DNA of 24,404 nt from Caryophanales bacterium UBA4694 (GTDB taxonomy: Bacteria; Bacillota_I; Bacilli_A; RFN20; CAG-288), in NCBI GenBank assembly GCA_002404835.1, contig DHKM01000047.1, forward strand, positions 26,027-50,430, in the 5' to 3' direction. The translations under genes and the position numbers were made by a program. Shown here piece after piece: positions 6,973 to 14,486 of this stretch (the first letter of the stretch is position 1; each line of letters starts with the position of its first letter). The notes below the pieces were generated by a model. The model saw only the letters and a list, made by a program, of their open reading frames with translations, was not told the origin of the DNA and made no database searches.

Positions 6973-7734
6973 ATGAATCAGTATCAGCAATACATAATCA
7001 AAGATTTGAAAGTAGAAACAAAGTTGGCCGATTACGAAACAAAGCGAACAAGAAATTGGTCTTACAAAGAGTATGATCGCACCACTGGAGCTGTTCAATT
7101 TAGTTTCACCGATGGCAAAATCAGCATAACCCAAAACCCAAATTACCATGTGCATGAATACGAATTGCTAGTAATGCATCCAGCCCTCAATGAAATTTGG
7201 ATAAACAAGGGCGACAAAAGAATAATCGGTGAAAGTGTTGATGAGGCAACAAGGAAAGTATCCATTGATTTCGACAATAAATCTCCGTCCTTATTTGCTT
7301 CGTTCAAGGATAATCTGGTCGATCCGATAGAGTTTCCAATCGAATATATCGATGCCGACAAAAATGCATGGGATGAAAAAATCAAAAAAGAGAAAGCGGA
7401 AGAACTTGCGAAAATTGTGAATATCAAATTCGTTCCTGGAAATTCCCTTGTTGATGTGCTGTTCATGCCTGTTAGTACTGAATATCACCACACAATCGTG
7501 ACTCTTTATTTCCAATACAAAGGAGAGCACAACGAATCTCTCTTGCAAGTTATGGGAGATTTTAAATCGGAAGAAGGAATGTACTTCATACCAATCTGCA
7601 ATCTTGGTTATGGAAATTTCACTGCAGTTTTAAGACAATATGACAAGAACAACAATTTGATTTATGAATCGGACAAGCTGAATTTTACTATTTCGAGTTC
7701 GTCTTCTCATCAATCATACGTTTGTAACTACTAA
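6973..7734 (+). CDS. Unknown beta-rich protein (cassette gene C)
   Basis: 253 residues, soluble and with no signal peptide. The N-terminal half looks like mixed beta strands with many aromatic residues. A charged helix-like linker sits at about 128-150. The C-terminal 100 residues alternate hydrophobic and polar positions (VDVLFMPV, TIVTLYFQY, NFTAVLRQYD, LNFTIS), suggesting an Ig-like or FN3-like beta sandwich. The tail is serine-rich. GGAG at 6962-6965 precedes the ATG 12 nt after gene B, so it is part of the same operon. I recognise no family. In a defence setting it could be the sensor or adaptor for the two HEPN-like proteins, but this is inference. A bidirectional terminator follows at 7756-7787. 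Confidence 0.65.
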   Translation: MNQYQQYIIKDLKVETKLADYETKRTRNWSYKEYDRTTGAVQFSFTDGKISITQNPNYHVHEYELLVMHPALNEIWINKGDKRIIGESVDEATRKVSIDFDNKSPSLFASFKDNLVDPIEFPIEYIDADKNAWDEKIKKEKAEELAKIVNIKFVPGNSLVDVLFMPVSTEYHHTIVTLYFQYKGEHNESLLQVMGDFKSEEGMYFIPICNLGYGNFTAVLRQYDKNNNLIYESDKLNFTISSSSSHQSYVCNY

Positions 7735-7755
7735 GATGATAATGTAGCTTTTTGA

Positions 7756-7787
7756 AAAATGGGGCTCTGAATCTAGAGTCCCATTTT
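7756..7787. terminator. Bidirectional terminator between cassette and integrase relic
   Basis: AAAATGGGGCTCT (7756-7768) pairs with AGAGTCCCATTTT (7775-7787) through 13 pairs including one G-T, with a 6-nt loop. A-rich and T-rich flanks on either side allow use from both directions. The integrase stop codon overlaps the end of the stem. Confidence 0.8.
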
Positions 7788-8480
7788 CATAAGTTTATTT
7801 TTGCATCTCTTTCTGATTCGAGACGACGTTGCCCATCCCGCCGTCCTTCGTTTTGTCGGATAGATACTCGCTTTGAGATGGTGGTTCTGTGCTGGGTGTC
7901 GTCGAAATGCGCGTAGATGCCTTCCGTTGTGGTGATCGTGGAATGCCCAAGGAATTTCTGGATGTCCTCCATCGGGACTCCGGTATGCCTGAGCATCGTC
8001 GCACAAGTATGCCGTAAGTCATGGAAGCGTATGATTCTCAGGTCGTTTTTCTTAAAGAACTCCTTGAATGTCCTAGTCACCCAGTCGACTTTGTATCTCT
8101 CCCCGTCCTCCCTAACGAAGATATAGTCGTCGTATTCGTGGTTGTACATCCTTCCGAAGGTTTTCTTCCATTCTTCTTGTTTTGCCTTCATGTCGAGAAG
8201 CATGTTCTCGATGATGCCCATGGGATCGAAAGGCAGTGTCCGGAATGGATTTCTTCGTCTTGGTGGTGTCGTCTGCTATTTCGACCCTTTTGCCGTTGAC
8301 GATGGCTTCGGTGACCGTGTGCTTGATGGTGAGCTGCTTGTATTGGAAGTCGATGGCATCCCATTTCAGGCCCACGACCTCCTCTCTTCTCAATCCGTAA
8401 TAGGCAGCCATCGTCACCGGGAATTCCAGCGCCGTTCCTTTCACCTTCGTCAGAAGAAACTTGTTCGTTTTCTTAATTAA
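7787..8480 (-). pseudogene. Tyrosine recombinase (phage-type integrase), 5'-truncated and frameshifted
   Basis: Only the catalytic domain remains. All active-site elements can be read in order: Arg in AAYYGLRREEVVGLKW, Lys near TKTKKS, HDLRH, LGHST, and the nucleophile region EGIYAHFD. The frame changes at about 8242-8249: upstream reads TTKTKKS, and downstream, in another frame, FRTLPFDPMGIIENML. One extra base would explain it. The N-terminal arm-binding and SAM-like domains are missing, and the frame meets a stop at 8499-8501 inside the tRNA terminator. A complete enzyme would be about 380-400 residues. It lies between the HEPN-like cassette and the 3' end of a tRNA-Leu, the usual site for island integration. 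It is almost certainly inactive, so the island is probably fixed. Confidence 0.9.
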
Positions 8481-8488
8481 GAGGATGT

Positions 8489-8518
8489 AAAAAACCTCCT
8501 AGCAATAAAGCTAAGAGG
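8489..8518 (-). terminator. Terminator of the tRNA-Leu gene
   Basis: On the minus strand CCTCTTAGC, a 6-nt loop and GCTAGGAGG form a 9-bp stem with one G-T pair, followed by TTTTTT. It starts 14 nt beyond the tRNA 3' end. Confidence 0.85.
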
Positions 8519-8531
8519 TCAAAATTAACGA

Positions 8532-8618
8532 TGGTGCCCAGGGCGGGACTTGAACCCGCACGCCCTCACGGACATTAGATTTTGAGTCTAACGCGTATAC
8601 CGATTCCGCCACCTGGGC
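8532..8618 (-). tRNA. tRNA-Leu(CAA)
   Basis: The 87-nt minus-strand sequence starts GCCCAGG and ends CCTGGGC-ACCA, giving a full 7-bp acceptor stem and an encoded CCA. The anticodon arm is TTAGA-CTCAAAA-TCTAA, with anticodon CAA reading UUG codons. The long variable arm (TGTCCGTGAGGGCGT region) marks a class II tRNA, consistent with Leu. The T arm GCGGG-TTCAAGT-CCCGC is perfect. It is followed by its own terminator and then by the integrase relic, so it is a likely island attachment site. Confidence 0.97.
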
Positions 8619-8632
8619 TAATATTTCTCAGA

Positions 8633-8661
8633 AAATAAAACTAGAAATTTCCAAGAAACAA
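8633..8661 (-). promoter_or_regulatory. Possible tRNA-Leu promoter
   Basis: On the minus strand TTGTTT (8661-8656) and TTATTT (8638-8633) are spaced 17 bp apart, placing the start at about 8626, 8 nt before the mature tRNA. The same interval must hold the divergent hslO promoter; TATAAA at 8662-8667 on the plus strand is a candidate. Confidence 0.4.
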
Positions 8662-8740
8662 TATAAAATATACCATGGCAAGATGCGATTATCAATCAAA
8701 AAATCGAAAATTTTCCAAAACCCGAAAGGAGCAAACAACC

Positions 8741-9646
8741 ATGGAATACAAAGACAGACTAGTCAAGGCAACCGCTGCAAACAACCAACTAAGATGTTTT
8801 GCCGTGACAACCAAAGATATCGTCGAACATGTACGCAGTGTGCACAATTACTCTCCTATCGCTACCGCAGCCATCGGAAGACTGATGACTGGAGGGGTCA
8901 TGATGGGAAACATGCTGAGAAACAAGGATGACACGATCACCATCCAAATAAAAAGCGATGGGCCTTTAAACTACCTTGTCGTCACAAGCAAAAACGACGG
9001 AAGCGTACGAGGCTGTGTCCACGGAGATGAATCCATCGTCCTTCCTCCAAACGAAAGCGGACATCTAAATGTCGGAAAGGCCATTGGAAACGGAACCTTG
9101 ACCGTCATCGAAGATCTCGGACTAAGAGAACCCTACACCACAGAAATCGCACTCCATTCCTCGGAGATTGCCGATGACCTGACCTATTTCTTTGCCCAAT
9201 CCGAGCAGACACCGACATCCGTAGGACTGGGCGTACTTTTCGACAAAGACAACGTAGAAGTGACAAGAGCAGGAGGATACATCGTCCAACTCCTTCCCAA
9301 TACCGAAACCAGCGTCATCGATAGACTCGAAGAGAACATAAAGAAAATCAAAGGTGTCACAGATATCCTGAAGGTCTCCGATACACCGGAAGATTTACTG
9401 AAAGTCGTACTCGATGGATTTGATATCAACTTCACGGATAACATGCCGGTCTTCTTCCACTGCGATTGTTCCCGTGAAAAAGGAAGAAACATCCTTAAAC
9501 TCAGCGGAAGAAAAGAACTTCATGACATCATCGAAGAAAACAAACCAGTCGAAATCGTATGCAACTTCTGCGGGAAAAAATACGAATACCCGATTGAAGA
9601 AGTCAAAGAGATCCTGGATAGTTTGAATAAAAAAGACGAAAAATGA
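8741..9646 (+). CDS. hslO: Hsp33 redox-regulated chaperone
   Basis: 301 residues. Hsp33 is a cytosolic holdase that is activated by oxidation. The C-terminal zinc centre is intact: C241-x-C243 and C274-xx-C277, which hold zinc when reduced and form disulfides under oxidative stress. The N-terminal domain shows YSPIATAAIGRLMTGGVMMG and DGPLNYLVV, typical of the family. The ATG at 8741 follows AAAGGAG at proper spacing and gives the usual N-terminus (MEYKDRLVKATA). An in-frame ATG at 8675 would add 22 basic residues without homology to the family and is not used here. The gene is alone, ended by the bidirectional terminator at 9645-9682. Confidence 0.96.
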   Translation: MEYKDRLVKATAANNQLRCFAVTTKDIVEHVRSVHNYSPIATAAIGRLMTGGVMMGNMLRNKDDTITIQIKSDGPLNYLVVTSKNDGSVRGCVHGDESIVLPPNESGHLNVGKAIGNGTLTVIEDLGLREPYTTEIALHSSEIADDLTYFFAQSEQTPTSVGLGVLFDKDNVEVTRAGGYIVQLLPNTETSVIDRLEENIKKIKGVTDILKVSDTPEDLLKVVLDGFDINFTDNMPVFFHCDCSREKGRNILKLSGRKELHDIIEENKPVEIVCNFCGKKYEYPIEEVKEILDSLNKKDEK

Positions 9647-9682
9647 AAATGGTCATGCTGCCTTTGCAGCATGACCATTTTC
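9645..9682. terminator. Bidirectional terminator between hslO and pepF
   Basis: A perfect 17-bp stem, GAAAATGGTCATGCTGC / GCAGCATGACCATTTTC, with a CTTT loop. It overlaps the hslO stop codon and ends next to the pepF stop. T-tracts are built into both arms. Confidence 0.92.
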
Positions 9683-11458
9683 TTACTTTTCTTCAAGAAG
9701 TTTCTCTAACTTGTCGACAAGTTCTTCCATTCTGTCCGTGACAGCAAGGAAAGCTTCCTTCTTGGTAAGATCGACTCCGGCAATCTTGACCTCATCAATC
9801 GGATAGGTAGAGCCTCCAGCCTTGAGCATGTTGATATAGTTTTCAAAGGCGTGAGGTTTATTGTTCTTGACATTCTCATAGATGAGCATGCTGGCCGTAA
9901 AGGAAGTCGCATACTGATAAACATAGAAAGGACTATAGAAGAGATGCGGAATATAGGCCCAGACAAAAGACTTAACCTTCTCTTCCGTGATATCGACACC
10001 ATAATAGGTCTTGTACAGTTCAACCATCTTGTCGCAAAGAACCTGATAGTTGATTGGCTTTCCTTCTTCGGCCATCTTGGCAATATTGTACTCATAATGG
10101 GCAAACAAGGTCTGACGATAGAACGTGGACATGATTTCATCTATCGACTTCTGAAGCAGTGCGATCTTGTCGTTTCTGGAAAGCGTACCGGATTCCATCA
10201 GATAGTCGAGAAGATTGTGCTCGTTGAACGTAGAGGCAATCTCAGCCACAAAGATTGTATAGTTCTGCTTCATGACCGGTTGGTTCTCTTCGCTGTAGAG
10301 CGTATGGATGGAATGTCCGGATTCATGGGCGAGCGTGAACACATCATCCAATTCCCCATTGAAATTCAGAAGAATATAAGGATGGATGTTCTCACCACCG
10401 CTAGAATAAGCTCCAGTCCTCTTACCAAGAGTATGATAGACATCTACATAGCCATCCGAAGACACTTCGACTGCCTTTTTTCTGAAATCCTCAGGAAATT
10501 TCTCGATGGATTTGAAGAACAGTTCCCTGGCTTCCTCATAGGTATATTTCTTGTCGGACTTAGCAAGCTGAACAAAGCGATCATAAGTACGATGATGCTG
10601 GAGTCCTAAGTACTTTCTTCTGATTTCCCAATATTTATGCAGAGGTTCGGCATGACTCGAGGCGACTTCGATCAGGTTGTGGAAGACAGATTCCGGGATG
10701 TTGTTGGAATAAAGGTGTTCCTGAAGAATCGAGGAATAGCCCCTGGCCTTCATCTCGCTGAGTTCACTCTGGACAACGGTATTGTAGATTTCGCCATAGA
10801 CATTCTTGTGCTGTTCGTACCAGGAATAGAGAGTCTCGAAGATCTTCTGCCTATCTTCCTCGCATTTGGCATCCGAAACCAAAGTGGTCCAGTTGCTGAG
10901 ATTCACCTCGACTTCTTTTCCATCCTTCAATGTAACCTTCTTCGGAGCATAATCTCCGACACTGAGCTGGGAATATAAGGTAGAGCCCTCATTCTGAAGC
11001 GGTCCATAGAAGCTGACCAGCCTTTCCTGCTCGGAAGGAAGAACGAATTTCTGAGAACGGAAAAGCTTGTCATACTGATAATCGAAATCTCTGAAATCCG
11101 GATTCTTCTCAAAGAAAGCATCGATATAGCCTTTACCAAGCTTCAGGATTTCAGGACTGACATAACTTGTCGCAAGACCATAATCATTGAAAAGCATCTC
11201 CACTTTGGATAGATCGCTGGCATTTGCCACATTCCTCTTGTCCAAATCGCTCCTCATGGAAGCAAACATGGCCAACTTGGAAATCTCGATATCCGCCTCT
11301 CTTTCCAGTTCAAGAAATTTCTTGAACTGCTCCTCATCTCCCAGCTTTCCTTCAAACGAACCTAGAGAAGGAATGATGCGAGTCTTCACATCATCAAGTT
11401 CCTTCAAAAATGCGTCCTCGTCCGCATAAAGACGAGTAAGATCCCATTTATCATTCAT
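9683..11458 (-). CDS. pepF: Oligoendopeptidase F (M3 zinc metallopeptidase)
   Basis: 591 residues, normal for PepF (about 600). The zinc motif is H378-E379-S-G-H382 in LAHESGHSIHTLYS, and the third ligand is E406 in VAEIASTFNEH. The N-terminal helical lobe and the oligopeptide-cleft region (GGENIHPYILLNFNG, just before HExxH) match the M3B family. It is a cytosolic enzyme that cuts peptides of about 7-17 residues as part of peptide recycling. The ATG at 11458 is preceded by AAGGAGATG at a slightly long but acceptable spacing, and TATAAT on the minus strand at 11490-11485 is a probable -10. The gene is monocistronic and divergent from the HAD phosphatase gene. Confidence 0.96.
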   Translation of the reverse strand: MNDKWDLTRLYADEDAFLKELDDVKTRIIPSLGSFEGKLGDEEQFKKFLELEREADIEISKLAMFASMRSDLDKRNVANASDLSKVEMLFNDYGLATSYVSPEILKLGKGYIDAFFEKNPDFRDFDYQYDKLFRSQKFVLPSEQERLVSFYGPLQNEGSTLYSQLSVGDYAPKKVTLKDGKEVEVNLSNWTTLVSDAKCEEDRQKIFETLYSWYEQHKNVYGEIYNTVVQSELSEMKARGYSSILQEHLYSNNIPESVFHNLIEVASSHAEPLHKYWEIRRKYLGLQHHRTYDRFVQLAKSDKKYTYEEARELFFKSIEKFPEDFRKKAVEVSSDGYVDVYHTLGKRTGAYSSGGENIHPYILLNFNGELDDVFTLAHESGHSIHTLYSEENQPVMKQNYTIFVAEIASTFNEHNLLDYLMESGTLSRNDKIALLQKSIDEIMSTFYRQTLFAHYEYNIAKMAEEGKPINYQVLCDKMVELYKTYYGVDITEEKVKSFVWAYIPHLFYSPFYVYQYATSFTASMLIYENVKNNKPHAFENYINMLKAGGSTYPIDEVKIAGVDLTKKEAFLAVTDRMEELVDKLEKLLEEK

Positions 11459-11484
11459 TGGAATTCATCTCCTTTTTCATATAA

Positions 11485-11490
11485 ATTATA
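11485..11490 (-). promoter_or_regulatory. Probable -10 element of pepF
   Basis: A perfect TATAAT on the minus strand, 27 bp before the start codon. The -35 position (11513-11508, TAGGAA) is poor. Confidence 0.5.
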
Positions 11491-11547
11491 CAAAGAAAGT
11501 TTCTCTTTTCCTATAGGGAAGTTTATACTTAGCTGGAGGATCAAAAC

Positions 11548-12186
11548 ATGAAAAAAGCGATATTCTTCGACCTCGACGGAACCCTTTGGGATGCCATAGA
11601 ACCCATAAAGGACAGCTGGAACAGGACAATGGAAAGACTGGACGAAAAATACAGATACGATTATCGTACCATAAAGTCAACCATGGGACTGACACCGGAA
11701 GAGACTCTTGCCATCACCTTCTATGACTCCACCAAAGAAAAAGGAGAAGAACTCTTCCATGAATGCATCAAAGACGAAATCGATTACCTAGCAAAACACC
11801 CCGGAATTCTCTATCCGAAGGAAAGAGAGGTCCTTTCCAGACTCAAAGAATCCTATCCCCTCTATATCGTATCCAACGCCGACAAAGGATATGTGGAGAA
11901 CTTCCTTTTTGCCTGTCACATGGAACCCTATTTCAAAGGATACATCCAGGCCGGTGACACCGGTCTAGACAAATGGCAAAACATCCTCTATCTGAAAAAG
12001 AAGGAAGCCATCGATGACGTGATCTATGTCGGAGACACCGACAAAGACAAGAAAGAATCGCAAAAAGCCGACGTAAAATTCATCCATGCCGCCTATGGTT
12101 TCGGGAAGATCGAAAACGACGAATACAAAATCGATACCCTCGAAGAACTGACGGATCTAGTCAAGAATCTTTTCCATCAAGTGTAA
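11548..12186 (+). CDS. HAD-family hydrolase, phosphoglycolate-phosphatase-like
   Basis: 212 residues. HAD motif I is FFDLDGT, with nucleophile D8 and general acid D10. Motif II is the Ser/Asn of YIVSNADKGYVENF. A Lys (DKWQN) near residue 145 is motif III, and YVGDTDKDKKES is motif IV with its metal-binding aspartates. A helical cap lies between residues about 15 and 80. It is a cytosolic phosphatase; the substrate cannot be predicted. GGAGG precedes the ATG, with TATACT (11524-11529) as a possible -10. A second HAD gene of the same general class lies at 16967. Confidence 0.85.
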   Translation: MKKAIFFDLDGTLWDAIEPIKDSWNRTMERLDEKYRYDYRTIKSTMGLTPEETLAITFYDSTKEKGEELFHECIKDEIDYLAKHPGILYPKEREVLSRLKESYPLYIVSNADKGYVENFLFACHMEPYFKGYIQAGDTGLDKWQNILYLKKKEAIDDVIYVGDTDKDKKESQKADVKFIHAAYGFGKIENDEYKIDTLEELTDLVKNLFHQV

Positions 12187-12213
12187 AATACTTGTAAAAA
12201 CATCAGAACACAT

Positions 12214-12242
12214 TTATCAAAAGCGCTTACATAATGTAGAAT
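12214..12242 (+). promoter_or_regulatory. Sugar-symporter promoter with a CcpA cre-like site
   Basis: TTATCA (12214-12219) and TAGAAT (12237-12242) are 17 bp apart. CAAAAGCGCTTACA (12218-12231) matches the cre consensus TGWAANCGNTNWCA at 12 of 14 positions, and lies over the -35 and spacer, a position where CcpA would repress. This suggests carbon catabolite control of the transporter gene. Confidence 0.6.
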
Positions 12243-12266
12243 AAATCCATATCAAGGAGCTTAGAT

Positions 12267-13688
12267 ATGGATAATACGAACAGAACTCAGCTAAAACTGG
12301 ATGTAAAGAGAACGTGCATCATCGGTTTTGCCTTTTTCGGAATCCTCCTATTGTGGCAGGTATACGATTCCTGGTGTCCGACCTTCCTGACGGAGCTGTT
12401 CAAGAAAGCCATCCCCGGTACGGACGACAAAGAAGTCCAATACCTGGTCGGAATCATGATGGCCATGGACAACCTCGCAGCTTTGATCCTGCTTCCGATA
12501 TTCGGACATCTTTCCGACAAAACCCACACAAGGATTGGAAAACGAATGCCCTATATCCTTGTCGGAACCTTTGTCTGTGCCATCCTGTTCCCGTTCATTC
12601 CTCTCTTCTTCCATCTCAACAATCTCATCGGCGTCATTGTTTTCATGGGACTTGTCGTCGCCTTCATGATGATGTACCGTAATCCGGCCGTAGCCCTGAT
12701 GCCGGACATGACTCCAAAACCCCTCAGATCGAAAGCCAACGGAATCATCAATATCATGGGATACATCGGCGGAGCCTTTGCCACCGTCGTAGGAATCTTC
12801 TTCGTCCTGAGCCAATATCTCGGAACAGACAAGACAGGTGGCAAAACCTGGCAGTATCAGAACATCTGGGCCATCGAAGTTCCTTTCCTCATTGCATCCT
12901 GTTTGATGCTAGTTTCCGCATTGGTTCTCTTCTTCAACATCAAGGAGAACAAGATCGAAGCAGAAATGAAAGAGCAGATGGAACTCGGGGAGAAAATGTC
13001 TCAGATTGAAGATAAGATCGAAGAAGGCAGGCCTATGAGCAAGGCAAACCGAAGAATGCTGATACTCATCCTTTTAGCAGAGTTCTTCTGGTTCATGGCC
13101 GACAATGGAATCGGAACATTCATGGGAAACTATACCATCTACTACCTGAAGGCAAGTTCCTCCTCCAATATGGTCAATACCATCGTCGGTGGAATCGGCT
13201 CCGTAATCGGATTCGCTCTTGGTGGATTCATCGCTTCGAAAATCGGAAGAAAACACACCATCATTTCCGGATTGCTTCTATCCTTCATAAGCTATGTTCT
13301 TTGGACAATAGGAACATTCAGCTTCTTAAAAGATGTTCAGGGAAGCAATGAATTCCCTGTGATCATCTATCTCATCTTTTTCCTCAAGGGCATCGGCATG
13401 TCGCTTGTCCATGTCAACTCCTTCCCTATGGTTGTCGAATTATGCTCATCCAAGAAAATCGGGGCATTCACCGGTTATTATTACGCAAGCAGCATGCTAG
13501 CGCAGACCATCACTCCGATAGCCTTGGGAAGCCTCATGCTTCTCCCGGATATCGATTTTGCCTATCTGCCCGTCTATGCCTCCATCAATCTGTTTCTGGC
13601 ACTTGCCGTCTTCTCCTTCGTCAAGAACATCAGGCACGAAAACATCAAAGTAGCAAAAGGACTGGAAGTATTCGATCAGGAGGACTGA
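12267..13688 (+). CDS. GPH-family (MFS) cation:sugar symporter
   Basis: 473 residues with about 12 membrane segments. The loop after TM2 contains GHLSDKTHTRIGKRMPYIL, the MFS loop 2-3 signature as found in glycoside-pentoside-hexuronide symporters and SLC45-like sucrose carriers. The second half repeats it as GFIASKIGRKHTIISG. A charged central loop with EMKEQMELGEKM separates the two six-helix bundles. GPH proteins import glycosides or pentoses with Na+ or H+. AAGGAG precedes the ATG. A cre-like site in the promoter supports a sugar role, and a GDPD gene follows one base after the stop. The GH43 glycosidase downstream may supply a substrate, which is inference. Confidence 0.88.
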   Translation: MDNTNRTQLKLDVKRTCIIGFAFFGILLLWQVYDSWCPTFLTELFKKAIPGTDDKEVQYLVGIMMAMDNLAALILLPIFGHLSDKTHTRIGKRMPYILVGTFVCAILFPFIPLFFHLNNLIGVIVFMGLVVAFMMMYRNPAVALMPDMTPKPLRSKANGIINIMGYIGGAFATVVGIFFVLSQYLGTDKTGGKTWQYQNIWAIEVPFLIASCLMLVSALVLFFNIKENKIEAEMKEQMELGEKMSQIEDKIEEGRPMSKANRRMLILILLAEFFWFMADNGIGTFMGNYTIYYLKASSSSNMVNTIVGGIGSVIGFALGGFIASKIGRKHTIISGLLLSFISYVLWTIGTFSFLKDVQGSNEFPVIIYLIFFLKGIGMSLVHVNSFPMVVELCSSKKIGAFTGYYYASSMLAQTITPIALGSLMLLPDIDFAYLPVYASINLFLALAVFSFVKNIRHENIKVAKGLEVFDQED

Positions 13689-13689
13689 A

Positions 13690-14427
13690 ATGAAAAAAGA
13701 AGAAATCATCCGCAGAATGAATCCCAAGCTCTTCCAAGGCATCTGCCATCGCGGATACCACAACGAAACGGATACGGAAAACGGACTCAGAGCCTTCGAA
13801 AATGCCATCGACAAAAACATGGCCTTCGAACTCGATATCCACCTAACAAAAGACAAACAGCTCGTTGTCATCCATGATTCCGATACCAGAAGAGTGACCG
13901 GAAAAAAAGGCATCATCGAAGAACTCACCCTGAAGGAAATCAAGGAAGAGTACAGACTTTTAGATAAAGAGCAGATTCCCACACTGGAGGAAGTTCTGAA
14001 CCTTACCGAAGAGAAAGTGCCTATCGTCGTGGAACTGAAAGCCTATAAGAACAATAACCGCGAACTTGCCGAAAAGACAAAAGAAGCACTGAGAAGAATC
14101 AAGGACCCCTCAAACATCCTCATCATCTCTTTCGATCCAAGAGCCCTCTTCTTCATGGGCAGACGATTCATCCGGGAACTGCTTGTGACCCACGACGGAA
14201 AACACGAATATACCCAATGCTTTTCCTTTCTCTTCGAAGGACTCGATCTGGACCAAAAGTTCCTTAAAGAAAAGAAATACCAGAACATGCACAGAAGAAA
14301 AGTCATCAACTGCTGGACCATCGAAACAGAAGAATCTTTTTCCGAGGTTCTTCCCTATGTCGACACCGTAACCTTCCAGTACCTGGATGCCAAAAAAGTC
14401 GCACAATCCCTGTCTCATAAAAAATAG
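13690..14427 (+). CDS. Glycerophosphodiester phosphodiesterase (GDPD) family
   Basis: 245 residues in a TIM barrel. The catalytic H20-R21-G opens the barrel, E47-x-D49 (FELDIHLTKDKQLVVIHD) are metal ligands, and H62 is the second catalytic histidine. A later E in PIVVELKAY and a Trp in NCWTIE complete the usual set. It hydrolyses glycerophosphodiesters to glycerol-3-phosphate and an alcohol. No signal peptide is seen, so it is intracellular, like UgpQ. It starts one base after the symporter stop, with GGAGG inside the symporter's 3' end, so the two are co-expressed. The symporter might then import a glycerophosphodiester-like or glycosyl compound, but this is speculative. Confidence 0.92.
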   Translation: MKKEEIIRRMNPKLFQGICHRGYHNETDTENGLRAFENAIDKNMAFELDIHLTKDKQLVVIHDSDTRRVTGKKGIIEELTLKEIKEEYRLLDKEQIPTLEEVLNLTEEKVPIVVELKAYKNNNRELAEKTKEALRRIKDPSNILIISFDPRALFFMGRRFIRELLVTHDGKHEYTQCFSFLFEGLDLDQKFLKEKKYQNMHRRKVINCWTIETEESFSEVLPYVDTVTFQYLDAKKVAQSLSHKK

Positions 14428-14453
14428 ACGTACAGGAAATCCAGTTTTCGCGA

Positions 14454-14459
14454 TATAAT
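14454..14459 (+). promoter_or_regulatory. -10 element before the degV-family gene
   Basis: A perfect TATAAT lies 28 bp before the ATG at 14487, between the GDPD stop and the new ribosome binding site (AGAGAGG). The -35 region is poor. It gives the DegV gene its own promoter. Confidence 0.6.
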
Positions 14460-14486
14460 GAATCGGAAAACAAGAGAGGAAACCAC

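Noticed and set aside
8021..8480. Plus-strand frames across the integrase relic
   Set aside because: The minus strand shows clear tyrosine-recombinase motifs in two frames; the plus frames are shadows.
4772..8531. Direct repeat of the tRNA-Leu 3' end as a second attachment site
   Set aside because: I looked for the acceptor and T-arm sequence and found none in this interval, so no att pair is annotated.
9851..10609. 252-codon frame antisense to pepF
   Set aside because: Same cause; pepF has intact HExxH and full length.
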